Shown: positions 54,436 through 64,000 of the stretch, in pieces
Layout: every line of letters starts with the position of its first letter
How positions within the stretch are numbered: position 1 is the stretch's first letter
Assembly (NCBI GenBank): GCA_965644295.1
Contig: CBFFRP010000314.1
Span: 1-64,000, forward strand
Length of the DNA stretch: 64,000 nucleotides
Source of the DNA: Paraphysomonas bandaiensis
Taxonomy: Eukaryota > Chrysophyceae
Direction of reading: 5' to 3'
Position numbers and translations under genes: made by a program
The notes under the pieces: model-generated
Told to the model about the DNA's origin: nothing
Seen by the model: only the letters and a program-made list of their open reading frames with translations
Database searches by the model: none

Positions 54436-55351
54436 ATGTGCATCGAGACTGCCTCACTGGCGCATGCGCAATTGTAGACCCCGGTCCTCAAAACTGTAAG
54501 CGCATGGATGTTATAGTCCAGGGTAGAAATGAGGTTCATTGGTAAGTATAACGACTCATGGATTATTCATCATTAGCAGCGAATAAATGTTTATAGGTAC
54601 GTGAACTCAAAGAGGAACTTGTTCATTATTGAACATACGAGGGAGAACAGAATGTGCAAATCTTATATAGATATGTTTCATTCCGTCAAAAGGAAAGATC
54701 GACTTTCACTGGGGGAATGTAGGGAGAGGTGTAGTATTGTACTTATGCGTCTGAATAGAGTACTAATCATTCTGTAACAGATTTCTCAGTATGTATGTTG
54801 TTCGAGAGGTTCCCTACAAAGTGAAGCGCAGAACCTGCACCTCTCTTGTTTGTAGCTGCCCTAGGTTTTGGGACAATGGTCGATACTGCCCCCACTCGCT
54901 AGCAGTACATCACTTGAGAGGTATGGGTAGTACATTTCTTTCTTAATTATATTTCTTAATATTGCCACCAGGGGACATTGATGTGAAGCACATGTCCAGC
55001 TCGATCAGGCCTGCTAGGAAACGCGGCCGGCCTCGCAATGCAGCAAAAGCTTTAATCAATGATGAATCCATTGATGTCATGGCCCTCAAGCCAGGGAACT
55101 GGAAGAATACGTACGTTCGCCACCCCCAGTACCTGAATGGTATGTGCGTAGATTACCGCGTAGTGCCGAATCACAAGAATGAAAAACTCCTTCGATGGCA
55201 GTGTCGGTTCTCGGATGCCCCTGATGACATACTTCCACACCCTAAGATTGTTGGGTTCGATGTCCATGAAATGAAGGAGGCTGTCGAACTTCACCGGACT
55301 TGGTCACGAGAAACTGCGCATTTCTCGTTCGATTGCGAAGACGAAATGTGA
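54430..55351 (+). CDS. SWIM zinc-finger protein, MULE transposase C-terminal part
   Basis: Exon-like pieces on the plus strand. 54430-54541 has KRMDVIVQGRNEVHW before a GTAAGT donor. From about 54597, YVNSKRNLFIIEHTRENRMC. From about 54783, YVVREVPYKVKRRTCTSLVC, with CSCPRFWDNGRYCPHSLAV forming the C-x-C...C-x-H zinc set of a SWIM domain, ends near 54923. After a CACCAG acceptor near 54972 a 129-codon frame starts GDIDVKHMSS, contains an AT-hook-like KRGRPRN, and ends FDCEDEM. SWIM fingers follow the DDE domain in Mutator transposases. The upstream catalytic part is replaced by the satellite, so this is either a decayed C-terminus or a domesticated DNA-binding protein. Exon joins are inferred; the start is unknown. 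Confidence 0.6.
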
Positions 55352-55814
55352 TGCATTGCATGTGTACAATAGATGCATTTGCATTAATTGATGGCTAGAG
55401 TATGCTCCCATGTTTGAGTAGAAGTTATTATTTTTGACTAGGTGAATACCTTAAAACACCTAGTCAACCTAGTCATTGTAAACTGAAAATATGAATTATT
55501 AAATGACTAGGTTTTTCACCTACTTGACTAGGTTTTTACACCAATTTTGGTGTGACTAGGTAGTTCAACCATTTTGACTAGGTTGAATAATACATCCCGT
55601 GACCCATTTTTAAGAGTGTTTTATAATTTGATTTATTCTATGTGAAGCTTTAGTACGTTATGAAGCGTATCGGAATTGTCGATGAAAAGAAGAAAAACGA
55701 TATTTTCGTTGTCACTGTGTGTGCGATATTGGTCAAATTATTCCAGTCAGACGTTCCTTTTCTTATTAATATTACATCGCTTGTTAATGTAGACACTACA
55801 CACAGCACATATGA

Positions 55815-57509
55815 TTACGCGTGCGATAGACGTGATTCTAGTTCGTGACACCTCCTGACCACACCTTCCAGAGCCTCTAGTAGCTCAACCTCCCGTCTCC
55901 TATGGTTTTACAATGACAATGTAATAAAAAAATATAACAACAGCAGCTCACCTATACATGTCTATCGTTGCGTGGTCCGCAGACCTGTCAAAAACCCGGT
56001 CGGACTTCCTGGAACTACCGTACGCGGTCGAATAGTTCGTACGTGTGGGACTAACGTCACGGGTGCCATTGGATTCTCTACGACTACTTTCTTGGGTCCT
56101 TCCTCCACTTATGTTCAACTCCTGCCGTTGTATCTGTACCAGTCCTTGTCTCAGAATCTCAGCCTGCGACTCATGCTTCTTGCTTGTGGCTGCCCAACGG
56201 TCCCGCTCCTCTCCTACCCTCTCTAACTCTGCTTCCAACCGAGCAATTTCTTCTGCCTCCAACAAGGTGATTTCCTCCGCCGAAGCTCTCACTCTCTCTA
56301 GGTTGCTCTCCAAACTCGATATCATCTTTCGACCAGCAGAAACCTGTTCCCGAAGAGAGGCATTTTCTGCTCTTACGTCCTCCAATTGACTCTTGGTGGA
56401 CTCTAACTCCCTGAAGAGTACAGACTTTGGTTTGTGGGAACTATACGCGTCGGCATCAAGGTTAGAAGTGTGGACAGCAGCTGATGGTGTTGACAGTATG
56501 TGTCGCGGGCTACTGGGAGGCGATTTCCTATTATCAGTTGCAATAGATCCAGATTGTGGTTGAGGAGAGATCATGTGCGGAGCTCCCAACCTTGGAGCAG
56601 GATGCAATCCCCCAGAATTGCCAGTAACACTCGGAGATGTATCTTCATGTACACCAGTAGCGGGACGGTGATCCCTGTTTGGTCGGGCTGTAGCTACTGC
56701 AGGTGGTGGTGCAAATCTGATATGAGCGGTAGAATCCGCAGCATCGTTCTCTGTAGGTGGAAAAGGTAAATTACGCATGCCACGAGCAATGCTTGAAATA
56801 GCGCTAGTTTTCATGGATTGGTTCTGTTCGTTTCGAATAAGAAGGATTTCCTGTTTGGAAATACGGTCTGTTAATACTTCTACGTTCCTCTGGGCAGCAG
56901 CTAAAGCTTGACGTTCTTTTTCAAGTGCCGTGTTTTTCTCTTCCACGATCCGCATAAGTTCACCAACCCTATCCGCGCACTCTGATATGAGCAGTGCATC
57001 TGCCTCATGGGCGTCCTTCAAGCGCTGTATTTCTTTTTCGTAAGCGGCTATCAGGGCAGCATCATGTTGAGCTATTGCCTGAGCCGCCTGCCGCTCACGT
57101 TTCAAATTCTCCTCCAATTGCAGACTACCCATTTGTCGGTTCTTCAGGAATAGATTCTCGTAAGATGAATTATTACTTTCTTGTTTCGCTTTTAGTAGCG
57201 CCAGTTCGGTTTCAAGCTCAGATATCCTCCGCTGGGACTCCTCATTAGCCATCCGCAGCTGCTCATAAGTCATATCGCGCTCATGAAGAACATCTACAAC
57301 GCGTTCTGCTTCATCCACCGCAGCAGATTCATTGGACTTGGAGTTATTCATGTAGTATATCCTGCACCACACCTTACACTCATGTTCAGCACACAGCAGA
57401 TGTGAGCTCACCTCATCTTAAGGTCAAAGTTCTCTCGCTCAAGAGCCGATATCTTCCTATCGACCTCACTCTCATTGAGAGATTGATCGTTAGAGACTTT
57501 GTGTGACAT
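55815..57509 (-). CDS. CM1-motif (centrosomin-type) coiled-coil protein, three exons
   Basis: Exons 57509-57412, 57361-55952 and 55899-55815 join in phase to 530 residues. The exon 1/2 junction creates ALERENFDLKMRIYYMNN, the CM1 (Cnn_1N) motif found at the N-terminus of centrosomin, CDK5RAP2, myomegalin and fission-yeast Mto1/Pcp1, which binds and activates gamma-tubulin ring complexes. About 190 residues of coiled coil follow, then a Pro/Ser/His-rich linker (about 210-330), a second coiled coil (FRELESTKSQLEDVRAENAS...ARLEAELERVGEERD) and a basic tail. A short last exon gives REVELLEALEGVVRRCHELE. Role at a microtubule-organising centre is inferred from CM1. The exon 2 readthrough would stop almost immediately, so splicing to exon 3 is preferred. 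Confidence 0.85.
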
Positions 57510-58116
57510 TATCTGAATGATCTTATCGAATATGTGCACTCGAATGCGTATATATCACTATACCATGTAACACTACGCTATATATACATATACTACACGA
57601 TAGAGACAATCACACACGCTGACACCAGACGGCATCTGTCAACAATACCATGGAATATTATACACACCCAACAAGCAGCAGCCGTCATTTGATTGCGCTT
57701 GTTTCCTGCGCACTGCTCTCACCTGTGCATACATGTACATATGCAGTGCTGTACTGCTGTATACGTACAACTGCATACTGAACCATACTGAGACTGTCGC
57801 ACAGATCGGACATGACAAATCGCCAACATTTTTATTGCGGGTGTAATTTTTTAAACGGACAAAATCATGATGTATTTTTCACACCACCGCTAAAAAGTCA
57901 ATTTTCAGTCTTCAAAACCCAAGAGTTCAGGAAATACTGGCAGGAGAGAGCGGAAATCACTGGACATTAGACGAAAACCGCAGCACACAGAGCAGAGCAG
58001 AGCAATGGCCACACTCCCATCCTTCCATATTTAAAATATTCGCCATTGCATTGTGTACACACGTTATCTGTGAAATAACGGTTACAGTCAATTGGAGGCT
58101 TGTATTCTTACACACA
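57510..58116. other. Intergenic, nothing recognised
   Basis: Upstream region of the CM1 gene. No repeat shared with other loci and no supported frame. Confidence 0.5.
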
Positions 58117-58314
58117 ATGAAAAGACCTCTATTCGAGGAAATCCAAACCTCTGATACAGTTGTTGAGTTTATTGCACGTGAAAGAAGCCTACCCGTGGCA
58201 AATCTTGTTGGGTTGTTTGTCTGTTTGGCAGTTGTATTCTACGTTCCTCTAATGCTGGTGTGTACTATCATGTATATAGTATCGTGCGTGTTACGCCGTT
58301 GTAGTTTGTTTTAG
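58117..58314 (+). CDS. Small membrane protein, possible
   Basis: 65 codons from ATG in ACAATGAAA context. Polar start MKRPLFEEIQTSDTVVEFIA, then a long hydrophobic stretch (VANLVGLFVCLAVVFYVPLM, LVCTIMYIVSCVL) that could form one long or two short membrane helices, ending in RRCSLF. No family is recognised. Protein-like composition in a gene-poor stretch is the only support. Confidence 0.35.
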   Translation: MKRPLFEEIQTSDTVVEFIARERSLPVANLVGLFVCLAVVFYVPLMLVCTIMYIVSCVLRRCSLF

Positions 58315-59394
58315 GCTTACCACTTTTACTTCAACTGTATTCTCTTTCCAATACAGTTTCAGAGGGTTAGTCTATTCATGGTGTCATTATGTTCTAATAT
58401 GGTCCATTTATAATAGAGTCTATGACCACGATTAGAGATTTCGGCGTACAACTACGTATAAAGTATTGGAATGGTTATGAAGATTTAGTGGTAGATGTTC
58501 TTATTTTGAGGTTATAACCTAACCTTGGTCGCAGTTTTATCATGCCGACAAAATTGGGGGGATACTTATTCAAGAGTGTATTAAAGGAAGTGGTGTTCAG
58601 TTTTATTTTTCTTTTATCATCAATGGCGAGAACGAACTCTCTGTTGCTTTCGAGGTGTGTAGCCATGAGATGAGGTTATTTGTGATATCAACTCTATGTA
58701 AAATAGAACACATGTCCTGGACTACAGGCAATACAAAGAGTATATGAAGTATGCGCAGATTTTTTACCAGGAGCGGCACACGGCAGGCCCTACCCTTTGT
58801 CCAAGTAACAGTATCACGAGAAAATGTCCTATATCGCATACGAAGATATCCTGAGTTTGTCGATATCGCCCCCTCAGTGCGCTTAAAGATATTTACAGCT
58901 TAGCAGTTGCTTATAACTGTGGTTTCGCACAAAGGGGTATCGTGCAATCTAAATTGCTGATTGTAGAAAGTTTTCGCTTTATCCGGCCTGTCCAAGTATT
59001 GTGGTACTATGCTTTCAGCGTGCCTCAGGGAAGGCAGCCGGAGTGAGTAAATATTATTTTCAGTGTCCTTATTTTAGACATGTGATAACATACAATCGGA
59101 AAATGCAGTTTAGCCGTACCCCTCTATGAAATTGGATCAGGAAAAGTTATGTTTTCAATAGTATTTACCAATATGTTTGAATTGACTAGATGAGTATAGA
59201 GTATATTATTATTCAAGTAAGTAGTATCAGAATAACTAATACAGCTCAAGCAGCTCTTATTATTACCTACCATCATTATGTGTTTTGTTAGAGATTTTTA
59301 TTGGGATTTCTATATTTTTCCTTGTATTAAAATCGGCTCCACAGAGTAACATCATCGCTAATATATGCTATTACTTACAGCTTACATCAGGCAT
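58315..59394. other. Intergenic with weak minus-strand frames
   Basis: Minus frames at 58839-58603 and 58666-58475 overlap in different registers and could be exons of an unknown small gene (one contains REFVLAIDDKRKIKLNTTSF). No splice join or family supports this. The remainder is AT-rich. Confidence 0.3.
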
Positions 59395-59490
59395 ATATAT
59401 TGAAAGTCTTGTTATTTAGCAATAGGCGTTAGAAACATGTGCCAATATAGTGGCTAGTTGAATGCTAGACATACTAGTTAATCATACACA
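59395..59490 (-). repeat. Short LINE-like 3' tail
   Basis: TTGAAAGTCTTGTTATTTAG, then CAATAGGCGTT and TAGTGGCTAGTTGAATGCTA, matches the outer part of the tails at 33000 and 40116, reverse orientation. It stops before the GGTTGCACC core. Confidence 0.7.
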
Positions 59491-59756
59491 TAAGGGATAA
59501 GGGTTCAAATCACGTTTATATCATATACATTAGTATTGAATTAATGCTTAGAATGGTGTAAAAAATTGCTCAAGTTGATATGTAAAATATTGTATAGTGT
59601 GTAAGAGAATTGGGGGTGTCGGATGACTCAAACCAATTATGTCATAATATAGACAAGTAGCCCCGAATTATCGTTATCAGCCATTCTTATCAGTTCTAAA
59701 CTCATATAAATTGGCTGTCAACAAAACAAAATCACTATTCATTATTTCTTTCCTAT

Positions 59757-60418
59757 TACGAAGAGGAAAGAGCCTACCGCAGCAGCAGAGCCTGAAATAG
59801 CTCCATACCGCATACCGCAGGTTGAGCGATTCTGGTCGGGAACTATCACCGAGACTCAGCTGGAAAATATTTTTGGAGCGGAATACAACTGCGCCTTAAG
59901 CTCGCGAGGACTTCGTACTCTAGAAACAACAGTTGTCACTCTTCTTCAACTGCTTTACGCTGCAGCCAAAGAAATGATTCAAGACCGCAGGGGCCACATA
60001 GACTTCCCCCCCAGAACGCACATGGTTCTTACACACGGTCAAACGGCGGAAACCACGGGTTCTTCGCTTACTAGGTGCAACAGGAGACCAACCTTACACG
60101 TCTCCCTATTTCACTATCCAAGGCGCAGCCACCGTCAGCTATTCCATCACCCCAGGCCCAAATCCAACCCCTCGCCCATGCATCTCAGGTTCGGAACATT
60201 CGACTCACAAATCCAGAATCCTGTGACTTCACAAAATTCTGCAGAGACCTACCCAAGGGACACCCCCCTGACCAATCCCATCTGCACTACTAGGACTCAC
60301 GCCCATAGAATCTTCTAACTCACATACAAGAACCGAAGTGGTCGCACCTTGGTGCTTGCGGCAACGCACAAACAGCTTTCGTTGCGCTACATACATGCCA
60401 ATAATAAGACTTGCATAT
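59757..60418 (+). mobile_element. LINE-like retrotransposon remnant, 3' end
   Basis: An open stretch from about 59760 encodes PQVERFWSGTITETQLENIF and GLRTLETTVVTLLQLLYAAA; its frame changes near 60080. It is followed by the 3' tail GGTCGCACCTTGGTGCTTGC...GCCAATAATAAGACTTGCAT. The RFWSG...TQL motif recurs in the remnant at 50600-51590, and the 60200-60330 stretch recurs in the insertion at 33000-33322. It is truncated at the 5' end and without an intact ORF. Confidence 0.7.
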
Positions 60419-61154
60419 AGTAAATTACTATACTTATTCAGCACGACCATGAATAAAATCAATGTTAGTACTATATCTCGATTAAGTTGAATGTATTGGT
60501 TTGATTTCTTTCATCAACCACGATATGTTCCAGTTATCTATCCCCATGCCCAGGCATGATACCCCACCCTTCTATACCTCACATCAATACCCGCTATCAC
60601 ATCTATACTCACTGTCCTATCGTCATACTCTATGCCATCTACCTATCCCCATACTGAGTCATGTGTCTTGGAAGGGTACAGCGGGACTATGCATGCCTTT
60701 CACTTGTCGACTTCCGTCCTTGCACTGTACAAGATCCAGAGGAGACAGACACGAGGCGTATTCTTATGTTCCGTATCAGCAGTCAGCATCTTATTTTCGG
60801 AAATAAATTGAATCAAATATTCTCTATATTACTGATATACAACTACGGCTGGAATACAGATTATTGTTATCTCAATATTAGAGGCATATTTGAACAAAAA
60901 TATACAAAGGATGCCAATACGTCCGTATTCTATTGTATTCCAGGTATTCACATGGCCCCTTTCGCACACAGCAACAGTCCAGTGCAGGTAATTTCTGTAG
61001 AACAAGATGATCCTACATACACCTGCTGTAGACTGCAGCAGGAGAATGAGCGCACCATGGCATACACACATATCTGTCTTTAGTTCATCGCCTGTGCCTT
61101 GAACTACATTAAGAACAATATTAGCTGTAGCACCTGCTGAGTCTGCTGTTTATT
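60419..61154. other. Intergenic upstream of TFIIF-beta
   Basis: A 140-codon plus frame at 60661-61083 overlaps another frame and shows no family features; I do not call it a gene. The promoter of the TFIIF-beta gene must lie here, but no element is recognised. Confidence 0.4.
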
Positions 61155-61928
61155 ATGGAATCATCACAGAAAGTTACCAACAAACGCAAACTGGACACCT
61201 CTGATGCGACTCAGAGCTTATGGTTGCTCAAAATTCCAGAATCCGTCGCTGCAAAGTGGTCCAGTGCCAAAGCAGATGAAACTCTGGGAGCACTAAAAAT
61301 GACTACTATTCCTCCCCAATCAGCGGGACGGCCATCGACATATCGCCTAGATGTACAATTATTAGACGATAATAATGAAAGCGGAGATAAAACATATACG
61401 GACGAGTACACCCTCGACGAAGTGCCATTAGGACCCCAGCTGGTTGCATTTGAGTTCGATAAAAATGAACACAAGTTTTCGGTGAAAGGAAAGGTGAGCA
61501 AACGATACAATCTCAAACCACGTAGCACGGAGCAATACCAACAAGTTTTGAGGAATCGCTATGTTGCCTCTGAGAAAAGACACCAGAGTCGCGAAGTTGC
61601 AGATAAAGACTTGGTTGTACTAAGCAATTTTGAATCCAGAAGTGTTGACTTTATTCCCCCTCCATATGTGGACGCCAAACGAAGAGAAGAGAGTGGATCG
61701 AACAAGAGAGTCAAGCCAGTAGTGTCTGACGAAAAGGAGATCAGACAGCGTATGATAGAAGCATTCGCTAGCACGGAATACCTCACCTTCAAGCAAATCA
61801 ACACAGTCTGTCGAGCCAGTGAGGCAGACCTTCGCGAAGTCTTGCGGAAGTATGCGGACTACCACAGCAAAGGACCACTGAAGAACTACTATGCCCTAAA
61901 ACCTCAGTACCGTGGAGCCACAACATAG
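61155..61928 (+). CDS. GTF2F2: TFIIF beta subunit (RAP30/GTF2F2)
   Basis: General transcription factor subunit that binds RNA polymerase II and delivers it to promoters. 257 residues, one exon, typical length. N-terminal part LWLLKIPESVAAKWSSA is the conserved start of the dimerisation domain shared with TFIIF-alpha. The middle holds FEFDKNEHKFSVKGKVSKRY and NLKPRSTEQYQQVLRNRY, both family features. The C-terminal winged helix runs EIRQRMIEAFASTEYLTFKQ...LREVLRKYADYHSKGPLKNYYALKPQYR. It is nuclear by family. A 121-bp spacer separates the stop from the LTR of the following copia element. Confidence 0.95.
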   Translation: MESSQKVTNKRKLDTSDATQSLWLLKIPESVAAKWSSAKADETLGALKMTTIPPQSAGRPSTYRLDVQLLDDNNESGDKTYTDEYTLDEVPLGPQLVAFEFDKNEHKFSVKGKVSKRYNLKPRSTEQYQQVLRNRYVASEKRHQSREVADKDLVVLSNFESRSVDFIPPPYVDAKRREESGSNKRVKPVVSDEKEIRQRMIEAFASTEYLTFKQINTVCRASEADLREVLRKYADYHSKGPLKNYYALKPQYRGATT

Positions 61929-62052
61929 TCAGTTTGTAGATACCCTGTTCAACTTTGTCGGAATAGTTTGAGAAAGAAAATTAATTTGTTGGCGCAGCTT
62001 CTCTTAATTCATTTAACTTAGAGTTTATAAGTATAACATGAACAGACTACCA

Positions 62053-62345
62053 TAACAGAAGTTGACATTATTTGCTAAGGTTTACTATTCTCAACTGATA
62101 AGATGAAATTATAAACATTACATGATAAAGAACCTAAGTTGTGTTCGATGTGTTCAACACCATTCATTTACTACTATAGTGTACAAACCACACACTCAGT
62201 GATCGTATCCTGTATAGTCATCCACTTCTACTTCAGTTTCATACTACACAATATAATGTACTAATTACATATATATCTTTCGATCCTTGCATCTCACATA
62301 ATACTGCACTCAATTGCAAGTATATAGAATCTTCAGATCTCAACA
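62053..62345 (-). repeat. 3' LTR of copia family B
   Basis: 293 bp on the minus strand, TGTTGAGATC to TTCTGTTA, nearly identical to the solo LTR at 3922-4214, which fixes its ends. On the element's strand it is preceded by the purine tract TTGAGGGGGAGTG at 62346-62358. Confidence 0.9.
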
Positions 62346-62468
62346 CTCCCCCTCAATTGAGTGTTGTACTATGACGCCTCCCAGCTATTGAATGCCTGAG
62401 ATAAAAAATTCTTGACAGTAAAATAGACTCATCTCTAAGTCTAAACCTCTGTCTAAAAAACTCAGTAC

Positions 62469-64000
62469 CTACTTGCGCCTTCTTTTATCCCTTGGTCCCT
62501 CATTAATCACTTCAGTGGAACTCTTAGCTTTCTCTCCAAGATTTCTCTTTCTCTGCTCCATATATGATAAACCAACCAATGACTTTGTATAAATATCTGC
62601 TGCTTGTTGCGATGTATGCACATGCACTAACTTAATCGTATTGAACTGATTGGGATCCACGTGCTCTCTCACCATGTGATACTTAATCTCAATGTGCTTC
62701 GACTTCTTGTGAAACACTGGGTTTTCGGCCAAATCCTGGGCACTCTGACTGTCGATGAAGAATGGTGTGGGTTTGATGAGCCTCAACTTAATCTCACCCG
62801 TCACCCCCCGAACCCATAGCACTTCTTGGAGACCCGAGTAAATACACTGATACTCAGACTGCATGCTTGACGTTGCCACTGTCGTCTGCAGTTTGGACTG
62901 CCAGACTATAGGCCCTCCCGCTGCAAACCCAACGTACCCCGACGTGGACTTCCTGGAGAGCTGGTCTCCCGCCCAATCCGCGTCAGTAAACATATGGAAG
63001 TCGAACCGTCTACTCCCATATTGAATCCCTTTGTCAATAGAACCACGAATATATTGCCATACGTGTGTTAATAGCTTGCATACTTCAATATTCACCTTAT
63101 TACTGACCCGAGACAGTACTCCCACTGCATAGGCAATATCCGGCCTCGTGTTCATCGAGAGATATAGTAATGCACCTATCAGCGGCCGATATGGGAAGTT
63201 ATCTACTATAAGCTGTTCCTCCTCGGTATGCTCATGCCGTGCCCCTTGTGCCACTAAATCCATTGCTTCCGCCGGTAGAGGACTCTTCCGTACCTTTCGC
63301 GGTGACCCAAGATACTTTTCAAACTTTTCTAAGATCTTAGCCGCATATACTGATTGGTCAAGACGAATATACTCTGGCGTTCTTGTGACTCGAACATTCA
63401 GAAAATGTTCCATCTCGCCCATATCCTTCATATCAAACCGGGCACACAGTTGAGCTTTAATATCCTTCACTATGTTGACATCACGACCTAACACTAGGAT
63501 ATCATCCACATATATCGTTAATAATATCAATTCATCGCCCTTATACTGATAATACAAACATGGGTCTAATACACATGGTTTAAAATGCATAGATCGTATG
63601 AATTTATCCAATGTTTTCCACCACGACCGCGGGGAACTCCGAAGCCCGTATAACGACTTCTTCAACTTAAAGCAGTACCCCTCAGGCAGCTGAAAGTCCG
63701 GAGTTGCCTTCATATATACATCCCCCTCTATATCTGCATATAGAAATGCGTTAGACACATCCAGTTGATGAATTACCATGTTCATCACGAAAGCTATGGC
63801 GATTAACAGTCGCACTGTTACCCCCTTAACAACGGGTGCGAAATGGTTCGCCCAACCACTCGACTGCTGTCCACAACCGATTGCTACAAGACGAGCCTTA
63901 TATCGGCGGACCTCTCCCTCCTTATCGTACTTCTTTCCATAGACGTACTTGGAGTGCAGTGGGACGACTCCGTCCGGTATACGAGTCACCTCCATGGTAT
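62469..64000 (-). CDS. Copia pol, reverse transcriptase and RNase H, partial
   Basis: A continuous frame of at least 508 codons, open at the window edge. Features: RRYKARLVAIG, HQLDVSNAFLYADIEGDVYM, SLYGLRSSPR, LLTIYVDDILVLG (YVDD), RPLIGALLYLSMNTRPDIAY, FTDADWAGDQLSRKSTSGY, SSMQSEYQCIYSGLQE and FFIDSQSAQDLAENP. The Pol C-terminus ends in a basic tail RDKRRRK. It is related to, but clearly distinct from, the family A pol. There are no stops or frameshifts in the visible part, so this copy may also be recent. Confidence 0.95.
   Translation of the reverse strand, partial: TMEVTRIPDGVVPLHSKYVYGKKYDKEGEVRRYKARLVAIGCGQQSSGWANHFAPVVKGVTVRLLIAIAFVMNMVIHQLDVSNAFLYADIEGDVYMKATPDFQLPEGYCFKLKKSLYGLRSSPRSWWKTLDKFIRSMHFKPCVLDPCLYYQYKGDELILLTIYVDDILVLGRDVNIVKDIKAQLCARFDMKDMGEMEHFLNVRVTRTPEYIRLDQSVYAAKILEKFEKYLGSPRKVRKSPLPAEAMDLVAQGARHEHTEEEQLIVDNFPYRPLIGALLYLSMNTRPDIAYAVGVLSRVSNKVNIEVCKLLTHVWQYIRGSIDKGIQYGSRRFDFHMFTDADWAGDQLSRKSTSGYVGFAAGGPIVWQSKLQTTVATSSMQSEYQCIYSGLQEVLWVRGVTGEIKLRLIKPTPFFIDSQSAQDLAENPVFHKKSKHIEIKYHMVREHVDPNQFNTIKLVHVHTSQQAADIYTKSLVGLSYMEQRKRNLGEKAKSSTEVINEGPRDKRRRK

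Larger units (their letters stand above)
52563..55605 (+). mobile_element. Mutator-like (MULE) element carrying a satellite array
   Basis: 3,043 bp, flanked by a perfect 9-bp duplication ATTTTTAAG (52554-52562, 55606-55614). Ends are inverted: left GGGAAATATTATTCAACCTA, right (reverse strand) GGGTCACGGGATGTATTATT then CAACCTAGTCA. Both termini hold many CCTAGTCA motifs over about 130-170 bp. Inside lie a 360-bp subterminal region (also found alone at 17509-17880), a 1.28-kb array of a 28-bp satellite, and a spliced gene with a SWIM zinc finger. Target duplications of 8-11 bp and a SWIM finger are typical of the Mutator superfamily. No DDE catalytic core is visible, so the element is a deletion derivative. 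Confidence 0.88.
62053..64000 (-). mobile_element. Copia family B retrotransposon, 3' portion (runs off the window)
   Basis: The LTR, polypurine tract and RT-RNase H coding sequence are in the expected order on the minus strand. The 5' part (gag, protease, integrase, 5' LTR) lies beyond the right edge. It is a different family from the element at 11950: the LTRs share only TGTTG. Confidence 0.93.

Noticed and set aside
60661-61083. 140-codon frame upstream of TFIIF-beta
   Set aside because: Overlaps a second frame, has no motif and mixed composition. Insufficient support for a gene.

Overview
This is nuclear DNA of a eukaryote. Genes carry short introns (about 50-130 nt) with clear GT..AG ends, there are cytosolic ribosomal, TFIIF, U3-snoRNP and Hsp90-cochaperone genes, and two organelle-translation genes have N-terminal leaders that look like targeting peptides. 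The compact, AT-leaning gene islands, a CM1 (centrosomin-type) coiled-coil protein and EF-hand/p25-alpha-like proteins suggest a unicellular protist with microtubule-organising centres, perhaps flagellated. A stramenopile-like lineage is my guess, but the sequence alone does not settle it.

Layout. 0.6-3.8 kb: a repeat-bearing hypothetical gene, ornithine decarboxylase and a convergent hypothetical ORF. 3.9-4.7 kb: a solo LTR with target-site duplication (TSD) and a MITE-like repeat. 5.0-9.8 kb: UTP14 (five exons, minus) and DNAJC17 (plus), divergently arranged. 10.0-11.1 kb: an unidentified dispersed repeat and a SWIB-domain gene. 11.95-17.43 kb: a complete Ty1/copia retrotransposon. 18.4-21.4 kb: a five-exon, 897-codon EF-hand-like protein. 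21.8-22.4 kb: a 30-bp minisatellite. 23.2-24.5 kb: transposon debris. 24.8-27.7 kb: STI1/HOP and uL13 (RPL13A). 28-30 kb: weak small ORFs, a foldback element and a hairpin. 30.4-32.6 kb: GatC and an N-myristoylated IQ/p25-alpha-like protein. 32.7-33.75 kb: nested transposons. 34.5-38.1 kb: a hypothetical gene, a REEP/YOP1 protein and a catalytic-domain-only MTHFR. 39.1-40.7 kb: repeats. 41.4-49.7 kb: organellar ThrRS, a coiled-coil protein with 70-residue repeats, a hAT MITE, an HxxxDG acyltransferase-like protein and a mitochondrial carrier. 50.6-55.6 kb: LINE-like and hAT remnants, then a Mutator-like element holding a 28-bp satellite and a SWIM-finger gene. 55.8-57.5 kb: the CM1 protein. 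59.4-60.4 kb: a LINE-like remnant. 61.2-61.9 kb: TFIIF-beta. 62.05 kb to the end: the 3' half of a second copia element.

Several genes were rebuilt by joining exons on reading frame and splice sites (UTP14, SWIB, EF-hand-like, STI1, uL13, GatC, REEP, ThrRS, coiled-coil, CM1). The exon sums divide by three wherever I could define both ends. The core genes serve unrelated housekeeping roles (polyamines, ribosome biogenesis, translation, Hsp90 folding, transcription, folate, microtubule nucleation) and no operon-like grouping is evident. The most distinctive material is the layered transposon landscape: at least five superfamilies, several with readable target-site duplications, and one Mutator-like element that encloses an entire satellite array.
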